DNA of 64,000 nt from Anabaena catenula FACHB-362. Lineage in GTDB: Bacteria > Cyanobacteriota > Cyanobacteriia > Cyanobacteriales > Nostocaceae. The stretch spans positions 1 to 64,000 of the forward strand of contig NZ_JACJTQ010000003.1 in the NCBI RefSeq assembly GCF_014698735.1, read 5' to 3'. This document shows, piece after piece, positions 1 to 9,357 of the stretch. The position numbers were made by a program, and so were the translations under genes. Below the pieces are notes generated by a model. That model did no database searches. It was not told the origin of the DNA and was given only the letters and a program-made list of their open reading frames with translations. Position 1 is the stretch's first letter. Each line of letters begins with the position of its first letter.

Positions 1-1244
<1,244 letters not shown>

Positions 1245-1386
1245 GGAAGATGGGAAGATAGGAAGTTAGGAAATTGGAAAGAATAATTAATTAGCAATCA
1301 CCAATTCCCAATTGCCAATCACCAAACCATGTTAAGATACATCTCAAATATGAAAGCTGTGTTGGATTAGGTGGATTTAAACAAAC

Positions 1387-1524
1387 ATGGAAGCAGCACT
1401 TTTATTAGCAAAACTGCCTGAAGCTTACCAAATCTTCGACCCCTTGGTGGATGTTCTCCCAGTAATTCCTGTCTTCTTCTTGTTGCTCGCTTTTGTTTGG
1501 CAAGCAGCTGTAGGTTTCAGGTAG
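1387..1524 (+). CDS. psbK: Photosystem II reaction center protein PsbK
   Basis: A 45-codon gene encoding a single-span thylakoid protein of photosystem II. The N-terminus [14 protein letters not shown] is the short leader processed in PsbK; the mature part has the conserved aspartate/proline segment ([16 protein letters not shown]) followed by one hydrophobic helix and the end [11 protein letters not shown], which is diagnostic for PsbK. An AGGTGG stretch lies about 15 bases before the ATG. It stands alone downstream of tgt. Confidence 0.95.
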
Positions 1525-1808
1525 ACCAATCTATTCTTAATTTTCTGGACAGGAAACATACACCTGTCCTATTTTTTTGCCCTATTATCTTAGCAAAAAT
1601 TGATATTTATTAATATTTTGCAATAAATTACTATAATTAACTAGGATCATAGACAAATTACAGAAGTCGGGAAAAAGGGTAAGAATTTCCCTTTCCCCTT
1701 TAACCTTTCCCCAACTCTTGCAAAAGTACCTTTTGCAATTTGTCTAATGTATCAAGCTTGATCAACACAAAGCCACAAGCCACACTTACACTCAGCGAGG
1801 AATCAGCT

Positions 1809-2105
1809 ATGGGAAACATCAAATTTGTCAAAGAAAATAAAGAAATAGTGGCGGCCGATGGTGCTAATCTCCGGATCAAAGCAATGGAAAATGGCATTGA
1901 TATCTATAAATTCTTTGCTAAGGTGACGAATTGTAACGGTAATGGGCAGTGTGCTACTTGCGTAGTTGAGGTAGTCGAAGGACTGGAGAACCTCTCACCG
2001 CGCACCGATGTAGAAAACCGCAAATTCAAGAAAAAGCCCGATAATTACCGTCTTGCTTGTCAAACCCTAGTCAATGGCCCTGTCAGTGTTGTTACTAAGC
2101 CTTAA
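1809..2105 (+). CDS. 2Fe-2S ferredoxin (adrenodoxin-like cysteine spacing)
   Basis: Predicted 98-residue soluble electron carrier. Four cysteines C42, C48, C51 and C84 give the CX5CX2C...C pattern ([11 protein letters not shown], then LACQ) of the 2Fe-2S fold; the spacing is closer to adrenodoxin/bacterial Isc-type ferredoxins than to the photosynthetic PetF type (CX4CX2C). The open frame extends upstream to 1740, but the ATG at 1809 has GAGG about eight bases before it and gives the typical compact N-terminus ([10 protein letters not shown]), so it is preferred. It lies between psbK and psbM. The redox partner is unknown; a photosynthesis-related role is inferred only from neighbours. Confidence 0.85.
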   Translation: MGNIKFVKENKEIVAADGANLRIKAMENGIDIYKFFAKVTNCNGNGQCATCVVEVVEGLENLSPRTDVENRKFKKKPDNYRLACQTLVNGPVSVVTKP

Positions 2106-2248
2106 GTAAGGAGTTGATGAGTTCAGGATTTTACTCAATGACTAATAACCAATAACTACTGACCAAAACAGAAAATTTGAGCAAACCCTGTCATCGATGA
2201 TGCTATTCTAAAATTGTTGACTGGAAATCAAAGAGAGGCTATCTTGCC

Positions 2249-2365
2249 ATGCAAGTTAATGAGTTGGGGTTCGTAGCGAGCATTTTGTTCGTTCTAGTTC
2301 CTGCCGTGTTTTTAATCATACTTTACATCCAAACTGCCAGCCGTGAAGGTGGAAAAGATAGTTAA
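2249..2365 (+). CDS. psbM: Photosystem II reaction center protein PsbM
   Basis: A 38-residue single-span protein found at the monomer interface of the photosystem II dimer. The sequence begins [20 protein letters not shown] and ends with a polar tail ASREGGKDS, matching PsbM throughout. An AGAGAGG Shine-Dalgarno-like stretch precedes the ATG by about ten bases, and a strong hairpin with a U run follows the stop, so it is probably a monocistronic or last gene. Confidence 0.95.
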   Translation: MQVNELGFVASILFVLVPAVFLIILYIQTASREGGKDS

Positions 2366-2382
2366 TACTTGAGTAATAAAAG

Positions 2383-2418
2383 AAAAAACCCTGACACTTT
2401 TAGTGCTGGGGTTTTTAT
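2383..2418 (+). terminator. Intrinsic terminator after psbM
   Basis: AAAAACCC and CAC on the left arm pair with GTG and GGGGTTTTT on the right arm around a TTTTA loop, followed by T-rich sequence, 18 bases after the psbM stop codon. Confidence 0.8.
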
Positions 2419-2595
2419 TTATCAACCACCGATATGAATTTTGGCTCGTGAATTGGTAATAGGAGAAAGTATTACCAATCAGAACTTAAGAATGAATGGT
2501 TAAGACTCTCCTCAGGGATACAGGATTAATCTTCATCATTCTCAAATCCATCCTGTTCATCCTTTGATCGGAGAATCTTGCTCCCAATTACCTAT

Positions 2596-3447
2596 TTATG
2601 CAACCGTCCGCGCTAACAATACAGGACAAGCCGCATTAACTCGAACATAGTCAGACAAAGAAGCACCAATAAGTCTGTCTAGATCCACAAAACTCTTAGC
2701 AATAGATGGACGACGATCTGGAGAACCCAGCAATAATAAATCTACATTCAGTTCTTCAGCTAAACGGCAAATTTCTTCTCCAGGTTTGCCACTACTGCTT
2801 ACACAACGAACCGCAACATTTTGTCTCTCAGCTTCTGCAACGGCAAGTCCCAAAACTGAATTTTTCTCTGGCTTGATATCAGTGATTCCTGATAATTTGC
2901 CACCCAAATCTGTATTAACATTAGCCAAAACTAACTGACCACCTGTAACACCACGCAACAAAAACAAAGCTAAATTCAAGCAATTTGTAGCTGCTTCAGA
3001 ATTATCTATAGCCACCATAGCGCGCTTAATTCTCTTGACATAAATGTCATCCTTAACCAGCAACATGGGACGAGAAGACAATTGAAAAACATACTGGCTA
3101 ACTGAGTTCGATAAAATCGATTGTAGTCGCTTGAGTCCTCGTGAACCCATGATAATCAAGTCAGCATCCATTTCTTCAGCTACTTGACAAACTACATCTT
3201 TGGGATCACCTTGTCGCAAAATCGAAGAAACCTGACTCGGATCTAAGTTCAAAGACTGAATTGCATTAGCGAGAATCTTGCCACCTTCTTCCCATTTATC
3301 TGTCATTGCCGCAGCAGTGCTTTGTGGGGGTACAACGTGCAGAACGGTAACTTTTGCAGATTGGATCGAAGGCATTTCTTTCAATGTCTTGAGCATTTCT
3401 TCTGCGTGTCCCAGTCCAGAGACAGCCAGCAAAATTTTTTCTATCAT
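2596..3447 (-). CDS. Tandem-domain universal stress protein (UspA family)
   Basis: The 283-residue protein consists of two consecutive UspA domains (about 1-132 and 139-283). Domain 1 starts IEKILLAVSGL and has the nucleotide-binding stretch IIMGSRGLKRL around residues 99-108; domain 2 restarts with KRAMVAIDNS and carries LLLLGSPDRR followed by a long Leu/Ile stretch and CPVLLAR. Such tandem Usp proteins are cytoplasmic and bind ATP or act as stress chaperones; the ligand here cannot be read from sequence. The second domain has a less regular glycine motif and may be structural. It is monocistronic, converging on psbM. Confidence 0.88.
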   Translation of the reverse strand: MIEKILLAVSGLGHAEEMLKTLKEMPSIQSAKVTVLHVVPPQSTAAAMTDKWEEGGKILANAIQSLNLDPSQVSSILRQGDPKDVVCQVAEEMDADLIIMGSRGLKRLQSILSNSVSQYVFQLSSRPMLLVKDDIYVKRIKRAMVAIDNSEAATNCLNLALFLLRGVTGGQLVLANVNTDLGGKLSGITDIKPEKNSVLGLAVAEAERQNVAVRCVSSSGKPGEEICRLAEELNVDLLLLGSPDRRPSIAKSFVDLDRLIGASLSDYVRVNAACPVLLARTVA

Positions 3448-3876
3448 CTTCCGTAATTGTTCTTAAGGTTTCTTGGGGTTTCGCTGCTAGTACTGAGCAT
3501 CAGAACGGATGTTCTCCACTTTGCTCTACAACCTAGTCAGTAAATAGGCACAAATTAACTTGCGATCTTAGTGATTAGTTATGAGTCTTTAGTTAGTACT
3601 ACTAAAACTAACCAATGAGCCAAAAACTAATGAATCTTTAAGTTTGTTTGCACTTAGTTACTTAAAATTGCAACTAGGCTTTTGTTAGATTAAGCATACT
3701 CTCAATCTAGCCTAATAAACTTTACGAAATATGATGTTAGTTATTATTTTTAATCTATGTTCATCTTTTTTAATTAGAACTTCGTTAAGTAATGCTAAGA
3801 AAAATAAAGGATAGATCATATCAGTTATCCAATCAATACAAGATTTTTAATGGAATGTCTACAATCACCCATGAAC
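3448..3876. other. AT-rich spacer without recognised features
   Basis: About 430 bases between two leftward genes. It should hold the promoter of the universal stress gene on its left side, but no clear operator, hairpin, terminator or small gene was recognised. Confidence 0.6.
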
Positions 3877-5142
3877 TTAGTTTGAGGTTAACTCAGAAAT
3901 TTCATTAACTAATGGTACAATTTGCCAAGCTTTTAAAATTTCTGCTTTACCTTTGAGTGCGATCGCTTCCCGTGGCTTAACAGTTAACTCATAGCCTAAC
4001 TTTTGATAAACAGCATCAGAAATGGTAATCTCTCCAGCTGGTGTTGCACCTTCTAGACGTTTAGCAGTATTAACTACATCCCCAATCACAGTATAGGTGC
4101 GGGCTTCCTCTCCACCAAATAATCCTTCTACCACTGTGCCACAGTGAACTGCACAACCAGCCCCAATTCCGTAAGGTGAGAGAATTTCCACTGCGGCTTT
4201 TTGCATGACTTGGGCGGCTGAAACTGCTTGTTCTGGAGTGGCATAAATGGCCATGATTTCATCAGCAGTTAGGGTAATGCGTAGGGGTTGAGAATGGGCA
4301 GCAGCGGGTTCTACGTGACGATAATAGCTATTGAGAACACTGGCAACAATATCTGGTTCAGTTTGCTCACACCAAGAGGTAAATCCGCGAATATCCATAA
4401 ACAGAATCGCGCGATCACACTGTTGAAATTCCAAGCCTTCTGGGTTATTAACTACCGTATTCACGGCATAGCTACCCATTCCCCATTTTGCCAAATTTCG
4501 CAATAATCCAGCAGTTTCTTTAAGTTGTCGTTGCTGAATAATAATTTGCAACCGCTGAAACCCAAGTAATAAACCAACTAAAACTAAACTAGCAACTAAG
4601 TATTTATGGGTAGCTGCGGCTGAAAACTTTTGGATTTGAAAATTCCCTTGCTGATTGGGAGTCACACCGATGCTAACAACTAGATAAAACCCCAGTAGCA
4701 TTAGCATTCGCACTACACTTTCTAAGGGAATTATCCAACGTTCCAGAATGGGTTTCCAATGGTAGCGAATACTTTGCAGTGTAGCGATCGCTATAGAAAA
4801 TGCCCAAAGGACAAAATGACTGGGATTTTGCAGAAATTCAGCCCCATCTACTGGTAAATCGATTAAAGTGTAAATACTCACACCAATCAGATTACCAAAA
4901 AACCGAGATGAGCCTGATTTGGATAAATAAAATGTTTGTACCACCATCGCCCCAATCAGTAAATATTCGGTTGGATCAGTGATATATTTTTGCCAACCGT
5001 AGAGTGCAACATCAGAAATATTTTTCAGAATCAGAAAATGTCCGCTATTACTCAAAAACTCACTGATGAAGGCGGTTAAACGAGTTCCCTCCAACTTAGA
5101 TTCAATGGTGTTATTGGATTGGTGTTTTAATAGTCTTAGCAT
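3877..5142 (-). CDS. Membrane protein with class III nucleotidyl cyclase domain, atypical active site
   Basis: The 421-residue protein has several membrane segments in residues 25-200 (for example 57-73, 84-96, 108-124, 142-160, 182-195) and a C-terminal class III cyclase homology domain (about 243-390). Metal-binding D250 lies in LFMDIRGFT; D294 lies in TADEIMAIY where the family usually has GD; D355, N358 and R362 are present in VIGDVVNTAKRLEG. The lysine that selects adenine, normally three residues before that glycine, aligns with T290, and the glycine itself is A293. It may therefore be a weak or altered-specificity cyclase, or a degenerate sensor domain. Its left and right neighbours on the same strand are separated by about 95 bases or more. 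Confidence 0.8.
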   Translation of the reverse strand: MLRLLKHQSNNTIESKLEGTRLTAFISEFLSNSGHFLILKNISDVALYGWQKYITDPTEYLLIGAMVVQTFYLSKSGSSRFFGNLIGVSIYTLIDLPVDGAEFLQNPSHFVLWAFSIAIATLQSIRYHWKPILERWIIPLESVVRMLMLLGFYLVVSIGVTPNQQGNFQIQKFSAAATHKYLVASLVLVGLLLGFQRLQIIIQQRQLKETAGLLRNLAKWGMGSYAVNTVVNNPEGLEFQQCDRAILFMDIRGFTSWCEQTEPDIVASVLNSYYRHVEPAAAHSQPLRITLTADEIMAIYATPEQAVSAAQVMQKAAVEILSPYGIGAGCAVHCGTVVEGLFGGEEARTYTVIGDVVNTAKRLEGATPAGEITISDAVYQKLGYELTVKPREAIALKGKAEILKAWQIVPLVNEISELTSN

Positions 5143-5237
5143 TTGTAGATATTTTTATCCTCAACCAAAGTGAATATACCCCAGTATCGGCAAACACATC
5201 CACTTGGATGACTTAAAAACCAGAAAGTTGTAAATTC

Positions 5238-5843
5238 TTAATCATCTATTTGTTCACTTTCTCGAACTTGGGAACGACGTTGACGAAAAATTCCTGTCAT
5301 ACTGATACCTGTAAATAGCATAGCAATCAGTCCTAACCCAACCAGCAAAACGTAAATAGGTTTACCAACACTACCGAAATAGCTACCTTGATGAATTGTC
5401 ATTAAAAATTCAATTTGTTCTTCTGGTAATCCCAACCAGCTTTCACCCACTCGGTAAGCAATACCCGTAATCGCACTAGCGAACAAGGGTAGAAAAATAA
5501 TAGGTGCAATAATGCTGTGAATACTGCGGACAGTCAGTTTAGATTTTGCTTTACTTGAGCGAGACTGCTGGGATTTTTTGATCATTACCAATCCAGTAAT
5601 CACCAGCCCAATTAGTCCCAATCCTACCAAAGATACATAAACAGGTTCTAGTGGTTTACCCAAAAAAGTACCCTGGTGAATGTTCATGAAAATCTTGCCA
5701 GTGTCTTTCGATATCCCAAACCAACTTCTTCCCAAGCGATAACCAATACCAGTTAACGCACTCAGCAGTAGAGGAATGAATAAAATTGGTGCTACTTGAC
5801 GATGAATTTTGCGGAATTCACGGGACTGATTGTTATTAACCAT
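5238..5843 (-). CDS. PepSY-associated membrane protein, internally duplicated
   Basis: Two copies of one module make up the protein (201 residues from this start): a segment beginning RKIHRQVAP and a second beginning RSIHSIIAP, each continuing with a hydrophobic helix ending TGI(G/A)YR, an amphipathic loop with W and IHQG, and a second helix LVGLGLI. This gives four membrane spans with repeated His residues (IH near the start of each module and IHQG in each loop) and a basic C-terminal tail. Such PepSY-TM proteins sit in membranes, often with reductase or iron-related systems; the histidines could hold haem, which is inference. An ATG 24 bases upstream (5867) is possible, but GAGG precedes the chosen ATG by six to nine bases. 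Confidence 0.72.
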   Translation of the reverse strand: MVNNNQSREFRKIHRQVAPILFIPLLLSALTGIGYRLGRSWFGISKDTGKIFMNIHQGTFLGKPLEPVYVSLVGLGLIGLVITGLVMIKKSQQSRSSKAKSKLTVRSIHSIIAPIIFLPLFASAITGIAYRVGESWLGLPEEQIEFLMTIHQGSYFGSVGKPIYVLLVGLGLIAMLFTGISMTGIFRQRRSQVRESEQIDD

Positions 5844-6204
5844 GAGAACCTCGAAGAATGAATACAACTATTCTGTATTTAGATAAATATGCTGTTTAAG
5901 CTCATATTCCTTTTGAGCTTAAGACCGTAAAGGTAAAGAACTCGGAAAGATGTATCACCAAGCTAAAAATCCTGGAATGTTTCTAAATTGATACAGATTT
6001 AAAACCGAGATAAGTAGAAAGGCACAAAAAAACCGTAGACGCGCAGCGGCTTCTCGAAGAGTACTATGTAACGAAAAGTAAAGTTGCCCAAAAACCTCCT
6101 GCCTTGTCATAACGACAATTTTTAACGCCAACCTACTTATCACCCACTAAATTTAAAAATGCGTTAAACTATCTGCAAGACTTTGAAGATAGAGAGATAT
6201 TAAG
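5844..6204. other. Divergent intergenic region upstream of the arsR-like gene
   Basis: Promoters for the leftward PepSY gene and the rightward arsR-like gene must lie here. Positions about 6030-6062 hold a copy of a widespread cyanobacterial short repeat rich in GACGCGCAGCGGCTTCTCG. No small gene is convincing. Confidence 0.5.
6169..6192. promoter_or_regulatory. Candidate ArsR-type operator (weak)
   Basis: CTATCT and AGATAG form a 6-bp inverted repeat across a 12-bp spacer, ending 12 bases before the ArsR-like start codon. ArsR/SmtB repressors usually bind an imperfect palindrome near their own promoter, so this is a plausible autoregulatory site, but short repeats of this size occur by chance. 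Confidence 0.25.
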
Positions 6205-6525
6205 ATGTCCGGTGAGCCTAGTTACTTCAAGGCAGACTTTTTCAAGGTTCTGTCCAACCCTGTGCGGATTCAAATCCTGGATACTCTGCGACAGGGAGAA
6301 CAAAACGTGAATTGTATTGCCGAGTGGCTAGAAGCAGATGCTTCCTCAATATCTCAGCAGTTGGGAGTGCTGCGTCGGCTTAATCTGGTAACGAGTCGCA
6401 AACAAGGCAACTTCGTCTTTTACTCGATTCGTGATCCAGCTATTTTCAAAGTGCTGGATGCCGCGCTGGAGGTGTTTAATAACCATCTTGTTGAGGTGCG
6501 TAACACCTTAGAAAAGATGAAATAA
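6205..6525 (+). CDS. ArsR/SmtB-family winged-helix regulator
   Basis: The 106-residue protein has the complete ArsR fold: FFKVLSNPVRIQILDTLRQGEQNV, the recognition helix region ASSISQQLGVLRRLNLVTSR (about 46-66) and the wing GNFVFYSI. There is no ELCVCD metal box; the only cysteine (near residue 37, VNCIAEW) is isolated, so metal sensing by the classical alpha3 site is unlikely. It lies about 50 bases upstream of a SulP transporter in the same direction and very likely controls it. Pairs of ArsR-like regulators with SulP transporters are known in bacteria; the signal is unknown. Confidence 0.9.
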   Translation: MSGEPSYFKADFFKVLSNPVRIQILDTLRQGEQNVNCIAEWLEADASSISQQLGVLRRLNLVTSRKQGNFVFYSIRDPAIFKVLDAALEVFNNHLVEVRNTLEKMK

Positions 6526-6575
6526 CACACACTGCGTGCATCAACCAATTGTGTATAAGAGTTGAAAATGACAAT

Positions 6576-8264
6576 ATGGCAATCTCTGATACCCTCCAAA
6601 AACCAAAGTTTTTCTCTCTGGGGCGCTTATTTAGTAATCTACGTGGCGATTTGACAGGAGGATTAACAGCAGCAGTAGTAGCATTACCTCTGGCTTTAGC
6701 TTTTGCTGTAGCCAGTGGAGTTGAACCAAAAGCAGGACTTTACACCGCTATTGTCGCGGGAATAGTGGCGGCCATCTTTGGCGGTTCACCAGTCCAGATT
6801 ACAGGCCCCACAGGGGCAATGGCTGTGGTTTTGGTGGGAATTGTCGCCAAATACGGGATTGAGAAAGTTTGGATTGCTGGGGTAATGGCTGGAATTATCC
6901 AGATTGCTTTGGGGGTGGCCAAACTGGGACAACTAGTAAAGTTTATTCCCTATCCCGTAACGGCAGGTTTTACGAATGGTATTGCTGTCATTATTTTTTG
7001 TGGGCAGTTAAATAATTTCTTTGGGCTAAAACTACCCCGTAGTGAACATTTTCTGCCGGGAGTTTGGCAAAGTTTAAGTCATGTAGAAGCTTTAAATTGG
7101 GCAGCAGTTGGGCTGGCAGTTGTGGTGATTGCAACTACAGTTTTGTGGCCAAGGATAAATACTACAATTCCAGGTTCTTTAGTGGGGCTGGTGTTAGCGA
7201 CAGGAATAGCTGGTTATTTTCATCTGAATGTACCCACAATTGGGGCGATTCCGCAATCTTTACCAATGCCCCAAGGTATTCCCCATTGGAATGATTTTAG
7301 TGTAATTCGAGAATTGATTAATCCGGCTTTGGCTTTAGCCGCACTGGGGAGTATTGAATCCTTGTTATCAGCGGTTGTGGCTGATGGGATGACAGTTAGT
7401 GAGAAACATAATAGCGATCGCGAATTAATCGGTCAAGGATTAGCAAATATCATTGTCCCATTTTTTGGTGGTATTCCTGCCACAGGAGCGATCGCACGGA
7501 CGGCTGTTAATGTCCGTTCTGGTGGCAAAACCCGACTATCTGGAGTAATTCACGGCGTTGCTTTAGCCATGATTGTTCTCACTTTAGCACCCCTAGCAGC
7601 CCAAGTTCCCCTAGCCGCACTAGCGGGAATTCTCATGGTAGTTAGTGTGCGGATGATTGAGTGGGAAGCCATTGGTTTGTTAATGCGTGCTACCTATTCC
7701 GACTTTGCGGTGATGATTCTTACCTGGTTGGTGACAATCTTGTTTGACTTAGTTCTCGCTGTCGAAGTAGGATTAATTGCAGCCGGAGCTTTGTTCATCA
7801 AACGCATGAGTGATTTGAGCTTGGTGAAGATTCCTGAAACTGAAGTGTTTCCCCCCGGTACTGCGCTGGAATTAGGCAAAGAAATTGCTGTTTATCGAGT
7901 AGATGGTCCCGTATTTTTTGGTGCCGCTGAGAGGTTTGCTACCTTTCTGAGAGATGAACCCGAAGTAAAATATTTAATTCTGCGATTGCGGTTTGTACCA
8001 AACATGGATACCACTGGGTTAGTAGCTTTAGAGGATATTTACCATGACTTAGAACGCCATAATTGCCGCTTAATTCTCACAGGTTTGCAACCTCAAGTTA
8101 AACAACTACTAGAACGTTCAGGATTATTGAAAACAATTGGATTATCAAATTGTTTTGAAACCACCACAGATGCTATTTGCTCTATTAGTCCCCAAATTGC
8201 AGGATGTTCTCAAACTGGAGTCACTGATTTAAAATCAAAAGAATTGCAGGAATTAAATAACTAA
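6576..8264 (+). CDS. SulP-family anion transporter with STAS domain (candidate bicarbonate or sulfate permease)
   Basis: The 562-residue protein begins with the SulP signature LRGDLTGGLTAAVVALP, followed by about 12-14 membrane segments, the conserved GPTGAMAVVL stretch and a C-terminal cytoplasmic STAS domain (about 430-530: EIAVYRVDGPVFFGAAERF ... VPNMDTTGLVALEDI). Length matches the cyanobacterial BicA-like group. Substrate is uncertain: family members carry bicarbonate, sulfate or other anions. An ArsR-like regulator upstream and a carbonic-anhydrase-like gene downstream favour inorganic carbon. An in-frame TTG at 6549 would add nine residues; the ATG at 6576 gives the usual N-terminus. 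Confidence 0.88.
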   Translation: MAISDTLQKPKFFSLGRLFSNLRGDLTGGLTAAVVALPLALAFAVASGVEPKAGLYTAIVAGIVAAIFGGSPVQITGPTGAMAVVLVGIVAKYGIEKVWIAGVMAGIIQIALGVAKLGQLVKFIPYPVTAGFTNGIAVIIFCGQLNNFFGLKLPRSEHFLPGVWQSLSHVEALNWAAVGLAVVVIATTVLWPRINTTIPGSLVGLVLATGIAGYFHLNVPTIGAIPQSLPMPQGIPHWNDFSVIRELINPALALAALGSIESLLSAVVADGMTVSEKHNSDRELIGQGLANIIVPFFGGIPATGAIARTAVNVRSGGKTRLSGVIHGVALAMIVLTLAPLAAQVPLAALAGILMVVSVRMIEWEAIGLLMRATYSDFAVMILTWLVTILFDLVLAVEVGLIAAGALFIKRMSDLSLVKIPETEVFPPGTALELGKEIAVYRVDGPVFFGAAERFATFLRDEPEVKYLILRLRFVPNMDTTGLVALEDIYHDLERHNCRLILTGLQPQVKQLLERSGLLKTIGLSNCFETTTDAICSISPQIAGCSQTGVTDLKSKELQELNN

Positions 8265-8287
8265 AACTACTGTTAGATATTGAGTAT

Positions 8288-8395
8288 AGGAACGAGAGAA
8301 GGCCATCTTCGTGGGTTTTAAACTTTTTATCTCGTTCCCAGTCTCCAGACTGGGAATGCTATCACAGAGGCTCTGACTCTACTGTTACGAGGAAC
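8288..8395. repeat. Dispersed hairpin repeat (CTCGTTCCCAGTCT family)
   Basis: A 10-bp arm TTCCCAGTCT pairs perfectly with AGACTGGGAA across CC (8335-8356). GAACGAGA (about 8290) and CTCGTTCC (8331) form an outer inverted repeat, and ACGAGGAAC closes the right side. The text continues TGCTATCACAGAGGCTCTGACTCTAC, which is shared with a second copy at 43929-44053. It fills the spacer between the SulP and carbonic-anhydrase-like genes and could also act as a hairpin in the transcript. Confidence 0.75.
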
Positions 8396-8470
8396 TTTGT
8401 TTGTGTAGCTGCGACTTCCCATCGCCAAGGCTTAATTTCACTAATTCCTAAATAACATTATTAATAGAAC

Positions 8471-9040
8471 ATGAACAAAACTATCAATCAATGTCTTTGT
8501 TGCCATCCCTTGGCAAGTCGTCGTCATTTTCTCAAATCTCTCCTTCCCGGAGCAGTAGCATTTAGTATTTTACAATCAGCAGCACCCGCTAGAGCCGAAA
8601 CTCCTCAAACAAAAGCTTTAGTTCTTAGTTGTATTGACTTTCGGTTTATGACAGCAGAACGCTATTTTTTAAGCAGAAAAAATTTATGGGGTGAGTATGA
8701 TTGGACAGCTTTAGCAGGTGCTTCCCTAGCTATAACAGGTTTTCCCCACCCATCTGATGCTGAAGCATTTTGGGATCAGCTAGATATATCCTATCGACTA
8801 CATCATATTCAGAAAGTGATTGTGATTGATCATCAAGATTGCGGAGCTTATGCAATGATGATTGACTCTAATTTAAGCAAAGATCCAGAGCGAGAGTTGC
8901 AAGTACATACAGATTATTTAAATCGAGCTTATTGGTTAATTCGCAATCGCTATCCTGATATTGATGTTGAACTTTATTTGGCAACTCTCAACAAAGCTGA
9001 ATTCCAACCTATTTTACCAACAGTTGAAAATCAGATATAG
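8471..9040 (+). CDS. Beta-carbonic-anhydrase-like protein with twin-arginine signal
   Basis: The 189-residue protein begins with a twin-arginine-type leader (SRRHFLKSLLPGAVAFSIL, about 16-34) and a probable cleavage after ARA, so it is predicted to be exported folded to the periplasm or thylakoid lumen. The mature part keeps the beta-carbonic-anhydrase zinc ligands: C54 and D56/R58 in LSCIDFRF, and H121 and C124 in DHQDCGAY. It is shorter than usual and the family's C-terminal part is reduced. Its stop codon lies inside the terminal repeat of a mobile-looking element (9036-9154). Placement after a SulP transporter suggests CO2/bicarbonate interconversion next to the transporter; activity is not proven. 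Confidence 0.75.
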   Translation: MNKTINQCLCCHPLASRRHFLKSLLPGAVAFSILQSAAPARAETPQTKALVLSCIDFRFMTAERYFLSRKNLWGEYDWTALAGASLAITGFPHPSDAEAFWDQLDISYRLHHIQKVIVIDHQDCGAYAMMIDSNLSKDPERELQVHTDYLNRAYWLIRNRYPDIDVELYLATLNKAEFQPILPTVENQI

Positions 9041-9154
9041 GAATAATATTTGATTTTTGAAAAATTAAGTTTGGTGGGCAATGCCCACCCTATGAGACTG
9101 AGAATTTTATGGCTACGCCACGCAAGCTATCAGATATCATTTATGATTCCTGTA
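9036..9154 (-). repeat. Small inverted-repeat element, family R1, copy 1
   Basis: The element is bounded by TATAGGAAT and ATTCCTGTA. Inside, inverted relative to the other copies, are the words GTGGGCAATGCCCACC (itself a palindrome) and GGCTACGCCACGCAAGCTAT. Copies of 148 bp lie at 24812-24959 and 42568-42715; this one is shorter by about 29 bp. It begins four bases inside the preceding coding sequence. Confidence 0.85.
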
Positions 9155-9220
9155 TCAGGTTTCAGGCTGAGATTGCAAGAATAATTAACCGCAGATAAAG
9201 ATGGATGAATTAATAACAGT

Positions 9221-9339
9221 CATGATTTAAATCACTTATCAAAAAAAACTCCGCGTCAGAGCGTCTCCCTGTCTCCGTGTCAGTCTAAATGATAAGTATA
9301 TCTCTGACGAGACGCTACGCGAACAACCGGACATGATAT
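9221..9339. repeat. Small inverted-repeat element, family R2, copy 1 (left end degenerate)
   Basis: The right end ACCGGACATGATAT and the central text CCGCGTCAGAGCGTCTC ... GTCAGTCTAAATGATAAGT match copies at 24957-25060 and 29527-29621. An inserted GACGAGACGCTACGCGAAC motif replaces part of the right arm. It fills most of the spacer before the response regulator gene. Confidence 0.7.
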
Positions 9340-9357
9340 TATTCTGGTGATAGCTTT

